In this document: positions 11,267-22,414 of the stretch, piece after piece | How positions within the stretch are numbered: position 1 is the first letter of the stretch | Layout of the letters: each line of letters begins with the position of its first letter | NCBI GenBank assembly: GCA_037157565.1 | Contig: JAZHRO010000073.1 | Location: 16,250,501 to 16,314,500, forward strand | Direction of reading: 5' to 3' | Length of the DNA: 64,000 nt | Source: Thalassia testudinum | Taxonomy: Eukaryota > Streptophyta > Magnoliopsida > Alismatales > Hydrocharitaceae | Translations under genes and position numbers: made by a program | Notes under the pieces: generated by a model | Told to the model about the DNA's origin: nothing | Seen by the model: the letters and a program-made list of their open reading frames with translations, nothing else | Databases searched by the model: none

Positions 11267-12136
11267 TCATCTCACCAAGAATGGTCCAATCCATTTTGAT
11301 CTAAGTTTTCCTAGGAAAACTTTGAGTTTGGCATCAAAGAGTAGAACTTTCTGACCAGGGTGGAAAGATTTTCGTACAATGTGCCTATCATAGATGGCTT
11401 TAACCCGCTCTTTGTAGATACGCGAGTTCTCATACATATCATTGCGTAGTTCCTCAATCTCACTTAATTGCAACCAGCGGTGTATTCCAGCCTTCACTAG
11501 ATCCAGATTGCACTTCCGTATTGCCCAATAAGCCTTGTGCTCCATCTCAACGGGAAGGTGACATGCCTTACCGTACACTAATATGAAGAGAGACATGCCT
11601 AATTGGATCTTATGGGTGGTCCTATAGGCCCACAAGGCTTCTGGAAGGCGAGAAGACCAATCTTTTTTATCAGGCCGAACAGTGACCTGAAGGATCTTCT
11701 TGATCTCTCGATTCGACAGTTCTGCCAGTCCATTAGTTTGGGGGTGGTAAGGAGTCGAGATACGATGCAACACCCCATACTTTTTCATCAAGGACTGGAA
11801 GGGCACATTGGTAAAATGAGACTCGCCATCGCTGATGATAGCCTTACGAACCCCAAATCTCGTAAAGATGTTCTCCTGGATAAATCGGAGGACAACTTTA
11901 TGATCACTAGTTCTCATGGGGACGGCTTTGACCCATTTAGAGACATAATCAACAACGAGTAGAATGTATTCGAAGCCGTTAGATCCGGGAAAGGGTCCCA
12001 TGAAATCAATTCCCCATATGTCAAAGATTTCGCACACAATAATTGGGTTCAAGGGCATCATATCCCGCGGGCCCATGTTGCCAAGGGTCTGACAACGAGC
12101 GCATGCCCTACAATACATCTGTGCATCTTTGAACAA
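11267..12136 (-). pseudogene. pol: Integrase domain of the outer gypsy element
   Basis: The 289-residue open stretch encodes a Ty3/gypsy integrase core. It begins in the second half of the zinc finger (CRACARC) and has the catalytic acidic residues in WGIDFMGPF, IISDGESHF and LAELSNREIKK. The usual SDGGSHF is SDGESHF here. Downstream come the RKSFHPGQKVLLFD and LRSKWIGPFLV blocks of the Athila/Tat integrase C-terminus. The zinc-finger start (about 12137-12260) is out of frame, so the enzyme is broken. It continues the pol remains upstream on the minus strand, and the 3' untranslated region follows. Confidence 0.88.
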
Positions 12137-12261
12137 AGTGGGCCAAAAGAACCCACACTGGAGAATTTTGCTGCGATTTTATGTGCAAAGAAATGGCCAC
12201 CGCAAGCCTAGTTATGATAGAATGACATTACGTCATTGACCTCATCATCAAGAATGCATCT

Positions 12262-13099
12262 CTAGATCACCTGATCATTGCCGATGTGGAAAAGGTATGG
12301 TTCATCCCTTATATAGTACTTGGCCTTGGCAATCAATTTGTCCCGCTTGGAAGTCAGCCAATCTAGCGAAACTTTCCCCGTGACTAAGTAGTTTACAATA
12401 TCAGCAAACCAAGGGAGATTGTGAATGGCTAGCAGGTGCTCATCCAAAAAATGCTCTGTGATTGGACCAGACGGGTCGATGACGGAAGAAGGAAGATGAG
12501 ACAAGTGGTTAGCTACCACGTTCTGTTTTCCTACTTTGTCATGAATCTTGAGATCAAATTCTTGCAACAGCAAGATCCAGCAGATTACTCGAGGTTTCGC
12601 GTCTTTCTTCGCAAGGAGGTACCTCACTGTAGTGTGATCTGAGTATATGATAACATGGGAACCCAAAAGATATGATCTAAATTTTTCTAGGGCAAATACT
12701 AGGCTAGCAGTTCTTTCTTAGTAACTGTATAGTTACGTTGAGCCTCATCAAGTGTCTTGCTAGCATAGTAGATGACCACGGGTTTCCTGTCTATTTTCTG
12801 CCCAAGAACCGCATCTACAGCATAATCAGATGCATCGCACATGATCTCAAAGGGTTAAGACCAATTAGGGGACTGCAGGATGGGTGCTTGGGTAACTCGA
12901 TCACGTAGGATCTCAAATGCCTGAGTGAACTCCTTGGAGATTTCAAAAGGGACATCCTTAGATAGAAGATTAGTCAGGGATGCACGATTTTCGAGAAATC
13001 AGGAATGAATCGACGATAAAAATCGATGTGCCCCAGGAAGGATTGGATGTCTTTGACCTAGCTAGGCACAGGGAGTTTGGAAATCAGATTCACCTTGGC
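12262..13099 (-). pseudogene. pol: RNase H and RT thumb region, outer gypsy element
   Basis: The minus strand from 12666 shows RNase H signatures (YSDHTTVRYLL, KQNVVANHLSHLP) followed by the linker to integrase. Sequence from 13099 to 12667 translates in pieces to the RT thumb and the start of RNase H, including a KELLA-type block, with stops and frame changes. It lies between the RT palm and integrase fragments, in normal pol order. Confidence 0.8.
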
Positions 13100-13925
13100 T
13101 CAATCAACCTGGATGCCTTTTTCAGAGATGAGATGTCCCAGAATAAATCCCTCAGGTACCATGAAGTAGCTCTTTTCCCAAGAAAGAACCAAGTTCACAT
13201 CGATGCACCACCTGAGGATTTGGACCAAGTGCAAGAGGCAATCATCAAATGATTCACTAAATACCGAGAAGTCATCCATGAAGACTTCAAGGTATTCTCC
13301 TACTATATCTGAGAATATGGCAAGCATGCACCGCTGAAAAGTAGAGGGTGCATTGCAGAGACCGAACGGCATCCTTCGGAATGAGTATGTTCCGAAGGGG
13401 TAGGTGAAGGTGGCCTTCTCTTGGTCCTCGAGATGGATTGCAACCTGATTGTAATCGAAGTACCCATCCAGAAAGCAGAAAAATCGATTTCCCACTAATT
13501 TCTTGAGAATCTAATCAATGAATGGTAGTAGGAAATGATCCTTCTTCGTGGAGGAATTGAGCCTTCTGTAATCAATGCAGACTCTCCATGAGTTTACTAT
13601 ACGGGTTGGTATGGTTTCTCCTGTTTCAGTCATGATGACGGTGAGCCCTGCTTTCTTAGGCACAACTTGGATTGAACTCACCCACCGACTGTCGAAGATC
13701 GGGTAGATGATCCCTGCATCTAATCACTTGATGATCTCCTTTTTCACGACATCCTGTAGATTTGGATTTAGGCGTCTCTACATTTCACGGGATAGTCGTG
13801 AACCCTCTTTATTGTGATGTGTGTAATATGAAGGGCTGATACCAATCAAATCATCGAGAGTCCATCCAATGGCTCTCCGATGCTGTTGGAGAATAGAAAT
13901 CAGGCATGTTTCTTGATCAGGTGTG
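13100..13925 (-). pseudogene. pol: Reverse transcriptase palm, outer gypsy element
   Basis: From 13495 to 13100 the minus strand encodes the central palm: FCFLDGYFDYNQV, TFTYPFGTYSFRRMPFGL, the catalytic FMDDFSVF and the connecting GHLISEKGI block. The region 13925-13500 carries the N-terminal fingers (PIFDSRWVSS, WRVCIDYRRLN) in another frame with stops. LDGY in place of the usual LDGYSGYNQ order is altered by a substitution. This is a typical Athila/Tat RT, inactive. Confidence 0.85.
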
Positions 13926-13927
13926 AG

Positions 13928-14869
13928 TCAGGAGTTGATAATCACAAGAAACGTCCGATTGGAACCCAAAAAGATGTATTTGAGATGATCGGGAAGAGGC
14001 TTTAATTCCATAACTGGGTTGTCAGCAGTAGCGGGTGGTTCAAGGTGGGTGTCGGGAGCAAAGGAAGGAGCTATGGGTGTATCTAGGTTGAGTTCAGACT
14101 CCTCTAATTGTAGGTTTTGATTTGCTTGTGGTTGATCAGAAATAGTCGAGTTTTCCTTGATAAAGTCATCAACCACAGCTTCGATATCACGAATCTGTTG
14201 TATGACTCCGCAATTAATTCCTTGTTGGGCCTTAAAGATGTCTATCTTTAGTGTCTTGCTCCCAAATTTTAATTCAATTTGACCCTCCTCACAATTGATA
14301 TTGGCCCTAGTAGTGGCCAGAAAGGGTCTCCCTAGTATGATCAGTGTATTCTTCACATTCTCAGGAGCATACATGTCTAAGACAATAAAATCCACTGGAA
14401 AATAGAAATCATGTACCCTAACTATGACATCTTCGAGAATTCCTTTTGGTGAGTTAATTGATCAGTCGGCTAGTTGTAAAGTCATTTCAGTCGGTTTAAG
14501 CTCATATTCCTCGAAGTAGTCTAGTAGGGATGTAGGTATCATATTTATGGAGGCTCCTAAGTCCAATAAAACTCAGTAGAATTGTCTATCACCGATTGCA
14601 CAGGAGATTAGAGGGGTGCTTGGGTCTTTTGCCTTAAGCGGGAGTTTGCTCAAAATGACAGAGTTGGCTTGCTCTGACAGTACGATCGGATTCTCATCTT
14701 TGGTTCGCGGCTTACGCTTAGGTGTACACATGTCTTTCAAAAATCGTGCATAAGTCGGTACGTGGCGTATCGCATCCATCAAGGGGATGTTTATATGGAC
14801 CTGCTCAAAGAGCTTAACCAAGTCCTCCTCAGGTGCTACGATTTTGGTTATCCTTTTTTCTTTGGTCAA
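13928..14869 (-). pseudogene. pol: Protease region, outer gypsy element
   Basis: The minus strand from 14869 begins with the conserved gag-protease linker (PEEDLVKLFEQVHINIPLMD), which also appears in the element at the right end of the window. It stops at 14573 just before the protease active site. The 14395-13928 frame carries the protease C-terminal block (ILGRPFLATTRANI) and the acidic linker to RT. Stops near 14572 and between 14396 and 14570 inactivate it. Confidence 0.82.
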
Positions 14870-15439
14870 GGCCTCGAGAAATGGAACCTTAGATGGTTCC
14901 TCTAGAATGGGTCCAGGTTCTTGATCTGGGACAGAGGTATCCTGGATGACTATCCTAGGGTTAGGATTTGTATTACCAGGCTAGGAGTGGCTTGAATAAG
15001 GTGGGTCCTGGTTCTGGTTTGGTGTGGGTAGAAGAGGTGCTTGCTGCTGGTAACCCGCATATGATGTCGAAGCCTCCATCCCATTGGGTGATGGAGTAGA
15101 AGGGGCCTGATAAACAAAGTGAGCTTGGCCCTAATTTGGGTTCATACCACGCCTTTGGTTCGGCACGTTATTCAGATTAGGCAGAGGTTGTGAAGAAAGT
15201 GCACCAAGTTGGCGAGGATTTGCCATCTGGGCAAGCTAATTGCGAACCTCTGTGATCTTGTCTCTATGTTGTTTTTGCATAGCCGCATTCGTCTTCTTAA
15301 TGTCAGCTAGAAACTGAAGGATAAGAGTCATTTGATCTATATGAGTTGACCCAAATTGATAAGTTGGGTTAGGCCGAGGCTGAGGTGGCTGATATGGATG
15401 AGGAGCTTGTAGTTGAGGCTGATATTGAGGTCTCTGATT

Positions 15440-16612
15440 TTAATTATTGCCTAACCATGTGAAATTAGGATGATTACTCCATCCAGGGTTGTAGGTGTTT
15501 GAGAATGGATCATTCTGAATGGCATTGAGGTCCTCGCAGATCTGAGGAACCTCGGAAAAGTCAGAATATGAGGGTTCAGAGTTCCCCCAACTAGAGTAGG
15601 CAGGTCCAAAGTTTCCTCTGAAACCAGAATCAGACGGGGGTGGATATGGGTCCATCCCCTGAGAAGGTCGGTGATAGATGTTGTGCATAGCCTCTCTGCT
15701 AGAGGGTGGTTGCGTGAACAGGTTTTGCGTAGAGGTGTCTCGCTGCAAGTGTCGAGTTAGCTCATCCACCTTCTTCTCAATAATAGAGACCTTCTCCAGA
15801 TGACTTGCCATCAGTTCCAGGTCGACGGAAGAGGACAGCCCCTGCGTCTCATGTGCTCCCTTTAGATTCGTCAATGCACGAGCATTCTTCCGGTCGAACA
15901 TGCCCATAGATTCATTATTGATGGAATTCTCGCACATATTCTCAAGAATCTCCCACACGGTGTCTTCGTGTTGACCCATGATATTTCCTCCACAGGTCGC
16001 ATTGACAAATAATCGAATATCCTTATGGAGTCCCTGGTAAAAAGACTGGACTTGTTCCCATTTAGGAACTCTGTGGTGGGGGCACTTTCGCATGAGATCC
16101 AGAAAATAATCACATGCCTCATGAAGCGGTTCTCCTGCTTGCTGTGTGAAATGTGTGATCTGGTGCTGTAAAGCATTTGTCCTACCAACAGGGAAGAACT
16201 TTCTCAAAAACTCTAATTGAAGTTCCGCCCAGGTGTTGATTGGACATGTTCGGGTTTGGTACTAGTGAGCAGCTTTATCCATGACAAAGAAGAACATTTT
16301 CATGAGTAGAACATCCCGATTTTGAGCTTCTGACCCGAAGGTCTGGGCCAGATGCTTGAGTTGCTTGATATGCTAGAAAGGATCTTCAGAATTACACCCT
16401 TGGAATTTGGGAATGGCATGAATCATGTTGAGCTTGAGTTCAGTGTCAAGACCTCCAGCGAGGATTTATACTCAAGGTTCAATTGCCACCACAGCGGGAT
16501 TGTAGTGATCTCGCATCATTGGACGCTACGGTGGGTTCACAAAGGCTTGGAATAGATCATTGAGGCACTGAAGCTGATTTTCAAGATTATTTTCTTCTGC
16601 TGGTTATGCCAT
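15440..16612 (-). pseudogene. gag: Gag of the outer gypsy element
   Basis: The core (16207-15440) encodes the retrotransposon gag capsid: KFFPVGRTNALQHQ, LMRKCPHHRVPKWEQVQSFY and a Tyr/Pro/Trp-rich tail with YNPGWSNHPNFTW. Upstream, an ATG near 16612 starts the N-terminal part (LENQLQCLNDLFQA), but stop codons and a frame change break it before 16207. The protein closely resembles the gag at 61485 in the right-end element, which shares FFPVGRTNAL and RKCPHH, so both belong to one lineage. From 15440 to 14870 lies a Pro/Gln-rich linker region with stops. Confidence 0.85.
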
Positions 16613-17723
16613 GATGATGGATAAAGGAGAATTAGGTTCAGATGAATCAGAAGAGATATCGATTGGATTGGGTTGTTGCATAAACAAGGTCGAGGCTTAG
16701 CCTCGATGGGAATGAGTAGCTAAATGAGGCCTAAAGGATGGTCTTAGAGACCTCCTCCCGAATATGCACCGATGGAGTAGATGAGAGGTAGAATGTGATG
16801 GACCCAATCAAGACACCCAAAAAAATTTTGGATGACTATAGAGGTTCTAAGCGGATGATACCCCTTAGTCAGAAAGCCGTCCACCTGAGAATTACCTGGG
16901 CAGCCAGTAAGGGAGAGTCCTACAAAGACCCCTACACTATAGAACGCCCCTACGGGTTACAGGGTTTCCCCCACCTGACCTCTCTTATCACTGATGTTAC
17001 TGGTAGACCAGAATGGAGACTTGACCTCTTAAGTCTACCAGTTTTAATCAAGAGCAAGGGTGATTAGGATTTCACTTGAACTTTTTAAGATGTTTTTCGT
17101 GAAAAGCGACCTAATTTGAAGGTTGGTTCACCCAACAAGGTGGGTCAATTTCACCTATATTGTCCTCTTGAGAAATTTAGGTCCCTCTTTTAGTGTTCAA
17201 ATGAATTTAAGAGCCTGATTTTAGGGTTTTGCTTGAATAGATCAATTCAATAAGGTCTAGGCACACATTATTTTGGAAAGATAAATTCTTGATTAAGCAA
17301 GTGTGTCTCTAAAACCCTAAATTGGAATCCTTAATTGGCTCTAATTTAGTCCAATTTAGTTTGTCAAAATGTGGTACCTAGGGCTTCAAACAAGAATGTG
17401 ATAGCCCTAGATACCATAGCTTCAAATGGGTGCACAGATCAAGATTTGGATTTTGTTTAAATAGAATGTGTCAAATCAGGCAACTTGATGATTAATCTAA
17501 GAATATAATGCAAGTAGCCCTAATTGATTTCTTCCCCTTTTTTAGCATTTTTCAGAATCAGGTGCTTAGAAGGATTTGAATGGAGTTTTACCTATCCCTG
17601 GAGTGGTTGATGTGTGGCTGGTCTTCCTCAATAGATCCCCCGAAATAGATCAAAGTCAAAAGAGATAAAGCAAGTTAGTATTGACTCAAATATTGCAATC
17701 AAGAGATTTGAATTGCGCGTTGC

Positions 17724-17741
17724 TCCCCAGCAACGGCACCA
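17724..17741 (-). promoter_or_regulatory. Primer binding site of the outer gypsy element
   Basis: The reverse strand reads TGGTGCCGTTGCTGGGGA, a slightly altered form of the tRNA-Asp-type site TGGCGCCGTTGCCGGGGA used by Athila/Tat elements. It is separated by three bases from the LTR that starts at 17745. Confidence 0.85.
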
Positions 17742-18530
17742 AAATGTTCGCAAACTAAAATCGAGGTTTTAAAAACTGCATTATAGTATTGCCGAAATCG
17801 CTTTGAAAACAAATAATATTTATTACTTGAATTTTAAGTCCGAAGTCAAACACCGGGAGCAATATGGAATTCTAAACTCAAGATCACAATTTGAATCAGA
17901 AATATAAGAGATTGCAACAAGAATAATGTCAGGTATTGATGTAAACACATTTACACTACTTAAGATGTCTATTTATGCATGTTCTTAAGCATAGGATTGC
18001 ATTGCATGATATAATATTGCATAAAATGCATCATCTTGAATTTAGAATAGTTTGAATAAAATGGAGGTTAATTATCTCCTTTTATGTGCTTGGACAGGGC
18101 AAACTTTTTATCAGGGCCTCGGATCGAAGATCCAACCGTACAGATGTGATCAGGGCGACGATTAGAGTTCAACGACACCAAGATCGCCCTAATCAGGCAT
18201 CTGTAGCTTTAGATAGTGACAGGGGAACCCTAGAAGATCAAGGGCCAGGATGTTGTAAATCTACACTTCAAATGACAAATCTGACCGCACGGATGAATTC
18301 GAATCGACGATCGCAGCCTAACGATGCAAAAATCAAGTCAATCTGACACCCGTGGCACCATCTACAACATCCAGAAGATGGACGGCCAAGATGGCGCCAT
18401 GTGGTGCCATCTCGGCCGCCCAAACACCCGCACGCAACCACTGAAGCCTCTGCATCCTCCCCCTCTCCGCCGTTGGATCTCGATCCAACGACTGTGAACG
18501 GCTGCACCTAAAAACGTTTGCTCAACCATC

Positions 18531-18607
18531 TGCGCCTCGTAGCGCAGTGGTTGAGAGGCACTCCGCGTTCACAAGACGCGGGTTCGAATCGCGATCTATA
18601 GGCACGC
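18531..18607 (+). promoter_or_regulatory. tRNA-like module with Pol III A and B boxes in the LTR
   Basis: TAGCGCAGTGG (18540-18550) fits the A box and GGTTCGAATC (18581-18590) the B box, 41 bases apart as in tRNA genes. Between them CCGCGT/ACGCGG forms an anticodon-like stem with a 7-nt loop. The flanks GCCT (18534-18537) and AGGC can pair as an acceptor remnant; the partner copy keeps CGTGCCT. The T arm is imperfect. This is a tRNA-derived, SINE-head-like sequence rather than a working tRNA gene. A copy is in the right LTR at 24545-24618. Confidence 0.75.
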
Positions 18608-18861
18608 GCGATTAAAGGTGACCACCCGATCGGCTGCAGGCGGCTCAGATCATCCAATAGCGCCCATGCGCTATTTCACGCGAGGCGAGGACGTGCCATC
18701 GCATGCATTGGGGTGGGTGCACAGTAGCGGGCAAAGGCACAATCACAGCCGTCCGATCTCGCAATCGGACGGCTGTGGATGGTTGAACGTGCGGATGCAT
18801 TGAGAGAGAGAGCAGCTGAGCGGGTGCACGTGGGCAGCAGCCACTACGCCCACGTTGGAGC

Positions 18862-18890
18862 TTTAGCGACGGTTTTATCCGTCAATAAAG
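18862..18890. repeat. TTTAGCGACGG inverted repeat with internal T run
   Basis: TTTAGCGACGG (18862-18872) faces CCGTCAATAAAG (18879-18890) across a TTTTAT loop. The equivalent in the right LTR is near 24877-24903. The TTTT is the first run of four T after the tRNA-like B box. Confidence 0.75.
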
Positions 18891-18947
18891 ACCCCTCATT
18901 TAATGTTTTAAAGATGTAATGACCATTTTGCCCCCACTCCTTGCAAC

Positions 18948-18955
18948 TATAAAAG
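18948..18955 (+). promoter_or_regulatory. TATA box of element 1 left LTR
   Basis: TATAAAAG lies about 400 bases downstream of the tRNA-like module and before a pyrimidine-rich leader. The copy in the right LTR is at about 24963-24970. Confidence 0.75.
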
Positions 18956-19727
18956 GAGACCCCCTCCACACGAAATTCTCATCCCTTCCTTCTCTTCTCT
19001 ACCTCTCCAAAGCTCAAGAGAAGCTTGTCCCACACCCGGGATGCTTCTCGCGAGATAAAGTCCAAATTTTCATCCCCCTTTGGAAGTGGATCACGCGATG
19101 ACGACGACGTGCTGCCCCGTTCCCATTCTTCTGCTTCGTCCTCCTTCGTCCTTCTTCATCCTCCTTCGTCCAGGCGTCATCCCGTCCGGCTCGTCCTCCA
19201 AGCGACCGTCGAGGAGGATATCTCTCTCCCTATTCTTTTTACTGCTTTCTAGTATAGATTTACTGCTTTCTAGAGTAGTTTTGCTCGTCCTCCAAGCGAT
19301 CGTCGAGGAGGACATTCCTCCCTCCATTCTTTTAATGCTTTCTAGAGTAAAATTATCACTTTCTAGTGTAATTGTTTTCTGCTTTCTAGTTATAATAGTG
19401 AAACAAACAATCTCCTTAATGATGAATCCCCTATTTATTCTACATCTCCTTTAGATTTCTATTTATAATATTCTCTCTCTCTCTTACTCTCTCTCTCTCT
19501 TTTCTATTTATTGTAAATAATTAGATAGTTTTAAATTGAATTACTTTGTGACAAATAAAAATAAACGCGTAGTTTTTAAATCATACGTATGCGTCCCTGT
19601 GTTCGACCCGGAATTATCATTTCGGTATAAATTTTATTTGTTGAACATGAATTCTTCACTTTCAAACTAAATGACAGGTTTTCCAAAACTGAACACGTTA
19701 GCGTAGCAATTCGTACGTACAACATTT

Positions 19728-19745
19728 TGGCGCCGTTGCCGGGGA
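19728..19745 (+). promoter_or_regulatory. Primer binding site, tRNA-Asp type
   Basis: TGGCGCCGTTGCCGGGGA begins three bases after the LTR end, the site typical of Athila/Tat elements. Confidence 0.92.
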
Positions 19746-20908
19746 GGCGACGCTCTTTGGTTTCTCTTCGCGTTTTCTAACTTACAAATCATTTACCTCA
19801 CTTCTCTCTTTTCTTATTGTGATTGCAGGTACTCTTTCGAGACAAGCAACAGCGGTAGATTGGAGTAAAGTGCTATGGAAGGTTCTGTAAGTTATCCCCC
19901 ACCTCCCACCCATTAGATTTCATTCTACAACATAATAATTCAAACATCAATCAACCTAGGTGTTCTTATAAACTCTAAGGTTAGATTGTTTGTTGTTTGA
20001 CACCCATACTCACCCCAACCCCCACATTAAAAAAAAAAGAAAAATTAAAAAAATCTCACAGAGGTACACAACCTCATCTGATTTTCAAACTCAACCGGTA
20101 AACCGATCTTTGAAGCCGGAACACACATTTAAACACATAATTGAGTAGAAATCAGATTAGGTAATCATTTGTGTGCCTAATTAAGTGGTGCAATAGGCCA
20201 ATTGTTTGAGTTGATTGGGCCGCACCACTTTAAATAAAATCAACTCATCAAGTAGCTGTCAATTAGGTTCAACTCTTAGGGATTTACCAGCCACTCCACA
20301 TTCTTTTTAAGCTTCAAAGGAAAACATTTTCACCCGTGCTTTCAAAACCTAGTGTGACAATGAAACTTGTTTGAAAACGCCTAAAGTTGAATCCTAAAAG
20401 CTACTAAGTAAGATTTGAACCTTAAAATTCACCACATCAAAAATAATCTTGCTTGAAAATCATTGGTTGTGCACGCACACACAAATCAATCAATCATTAA
20501 GGGCACAACCCATTTAAAGGGCCCATCACATTCCAAAGCACATTCAAACCTAGCCCTAAATAAAACAGAGTAGACGTTGGCCTTAAGGATTGGACTCGCT
20601 CTTCAGAACCCAGAACGAGATTATTTTCGATTAGTCTGTTTCTATTGTTCAATCTAATGTCTAGCTAGGGGAGCAAAATCAAACGATCGCGGTTGGGGGG
20701 TACACTTGGAACCAGAGGCGCAAGCCGAAGGAAGAACCTTCTCCCCAGTCCCTCCTTCTAACTGGTTGGATTGAACAGACAGAAGTAGATCAAATCATTC
20801 CTTTATCTCAAGATGGGTTTTGGGAGTCTGTAGGTCTGTAAGGCTAACCCACTTAAGGACAGGTTTGATTGTTTGTATTGCAGGGCACCTTTCTTCCTCT
20901 CGCTTATC

Positions 20909-22414
20909 ATGAATCCTTCCACATATTACACGCATTCCCGCTCTTTCCCTCCTGTTGTGAATTATCCTCAACATGACGATTATCCTGACTCGTACTATAA
21001 TCAACCATCAGTTAGTTGGGATAACTCAGATTGGGGATATAGTTCCAGACCTCCGTGTTTAGGGTCTAACCCTGAACACTTTGATTCTGATTTCTATCCT
21101 TCTCAGAGCTACATCGATTATAGATCGTCTTCCTTTCATGAACAACCTAATACGATCTACAATCAAGAAGGATACACCGATCCTTACCCATCCTTTGATT
21201 TCACTGCCTTTAGGTCATCACCATCTTTTGAACAATCTGAAGTGACCTATTATCAGGAAGGGTATAACGAATCTCAATTCATTAATTCCTCTGCATTGAT
21301 ACCAAACCCGCCTAATCCTGAACCAACTCATTTGGTTCAGGTTAACCAGGTTCAAGATAAGGTTCTGGCTAACTTGAGGAATATCATACTATCTTTAGAA
21401 GTTCAGCCAATACCTTGCATTGAGAGATTGGAGCCTCTGATTGAAATGATTGATGATTTGAACAAGTCGTTGTTGGATTGGCTCCAGGATGTTAAGGATA
21501 AGAACTCAAGTGAGTTTCTACTTGGGAAATTAGTGAAATTGAGGATGACATTCGTAGTTTCTTTGATTCAATCATGGGATGATTCCCAGGATGAACTCCC
21601 TTCAGGAAAGCCAATGACAGAACCCGCTCAGGAACCTATTGTGGGGGACACATGTTTCGAGGCTGACCAGATTGAATTAAAGCAACCAATTAAGGAAGAT
21701 CTGATTTCTTCACCTGAGATCCCTGAGCTGGGGTACGAGGAAACGTATGTCTCCTTGGAACAGAAAGTGACAGAAGATTTTGGGACATACATTGATACGG
21801 ATCCTGATTTCTTTGATGGTGAAAATTTAAGTTGCGAAGTCTCACACGAGTTTTTTGAACACGATTTTTGTGAGACGATTGGGCCTGAGGAATCTGATAG
21901 ATCATTTAATAGCCCAATAATTGAGGAAACTGATCTTATTAGGGCAAACATTACGGATCCAGAATCACATTTTCTGGAGGATTTAATTCAATGCCCTGAT
22001 TGTCAGTTACACCCCGTTGAGCTTATTAATGATTCTATTTTTGAGATAATTAGACCCAAGTCAATTTTGATTCTGCCACACCATTTAGACTTGGAGATTT
22101 CAGATGGGGTGATTAATATACAAGAGGTCCTGGAATTTGATATGCTTAATGAGGAGGATAGGAGCTGGGAAGTTCTGATTTGGGAAGTTAACTTTGGAGG
22201 AAATGGAAGATTGAGTCGAAGGGTTCCTTTTAAGCTGAAACCATCAAATCAGAACCCTTACGACATTTATTTTGAGGATGTCAAACCCAAGCACACATTC
22301 AATGATTATCCTTTTGAGCTTGAATTCCCTATAACCCGACTTTTTGGTCTTGGGTTGCATCCGCATAAATCGCAGGCCCGACCCCGCTTGCATCTAATTT
22401 TAGGTTTTGGGTAA
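20909..22414 (+). CDS. Captive ORF of non-autonomous element 1, unknown function
   Basis: A 501-codon open frame from ATG at 20909 (MNPSTYYTHS) to TAA at 22414. An in-frame ATG 12 codons earlier (20873) is less likely, because a splice-acceptor-like TTGTTTGTATTGCAG (20869-20883) lies across it. The first 140 residues are rich in Tyr, Pro, Ser, Asp and Asn with repeated Q-E-G-Y-x-(D/E) motifs. Residues about 150-235 look helical (VLANLRNIILSLEV, LEPLIEMIDDLNKSLLDWLQ). The remainder is strongly acidic. No zinc finger, protease, RT or integrase motif is visible. The frame is uninterrupted although the host copy is non-autonomous, which hints at selection. A protein of similar layout is in the second non-autonomous family (39736-41070). 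It could be a diverged gag-like or accessory protein; this is inference. Confidence 0.6.
   Translation: MNPSTYYTHSRSFPPVVNYPQHDDYPDSYYNQPSVSWDNSDWGYSSRPPCLGSNPEHFDSDFYPSQSYIDYRSSSFHEQPNTIYNQEGYTDPYPSFDFTAFRSSPSFEQSEVTYYQEGYNESQFINSSALIPNPPNPEPTHLVQVNQVQDKVLANLRNIILSLEVQPIPCIERLEPLIEMIDDLNKSLLDWLQDVKDKNSSEFLLGKLVKLRMTFVVSLIQSWDDSQDELPSGKPMTEPAQEPIVGDTCFEADQIELKQPIKEDLISSPEIPELGYEETYVSLEQKVTEDFGTYIDTDPDFFDGENLSCEVSHEFFEHDFCETIGPEESDRSFNSPIIEETDLIRANITDPESHFLEDLIQCPDCQLHPVELINDSIFEIIRPKSILILPHHLDLEISDGVINIQEVLEFDMLNEEDRSWEVLIWEVNFGGNGRLSRRVPFKLKPSNQNPYDIYFEDVKPKHTFNDYPFELEFPITRLFGLGLHPHKSQARPRLHLILGFG

Larger units (their letters stand above)
17937..19724 (+). repeat. Left LTR of non-autonomous element 1
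   Basis: In order it holds: a palindrome CGTTGGATCTCGATCCAACG (18471-18490), the tRNA-like module (18531-18607), a 14-bp-arm hairpin (18744-18777), the TTTAGCGACGG hairpin (18862-18889), a TATA box, CT microsatellites (about 19475-19500) and the end GTACAACA. Confidence 0.93.

Noticed and set aside
18531..18607. Functional tRNA gene in the LTR
   Set aside because: The T stem and acceptor stem are imperfect and the four copies differ at structural positions. It is called tRNA-like only.
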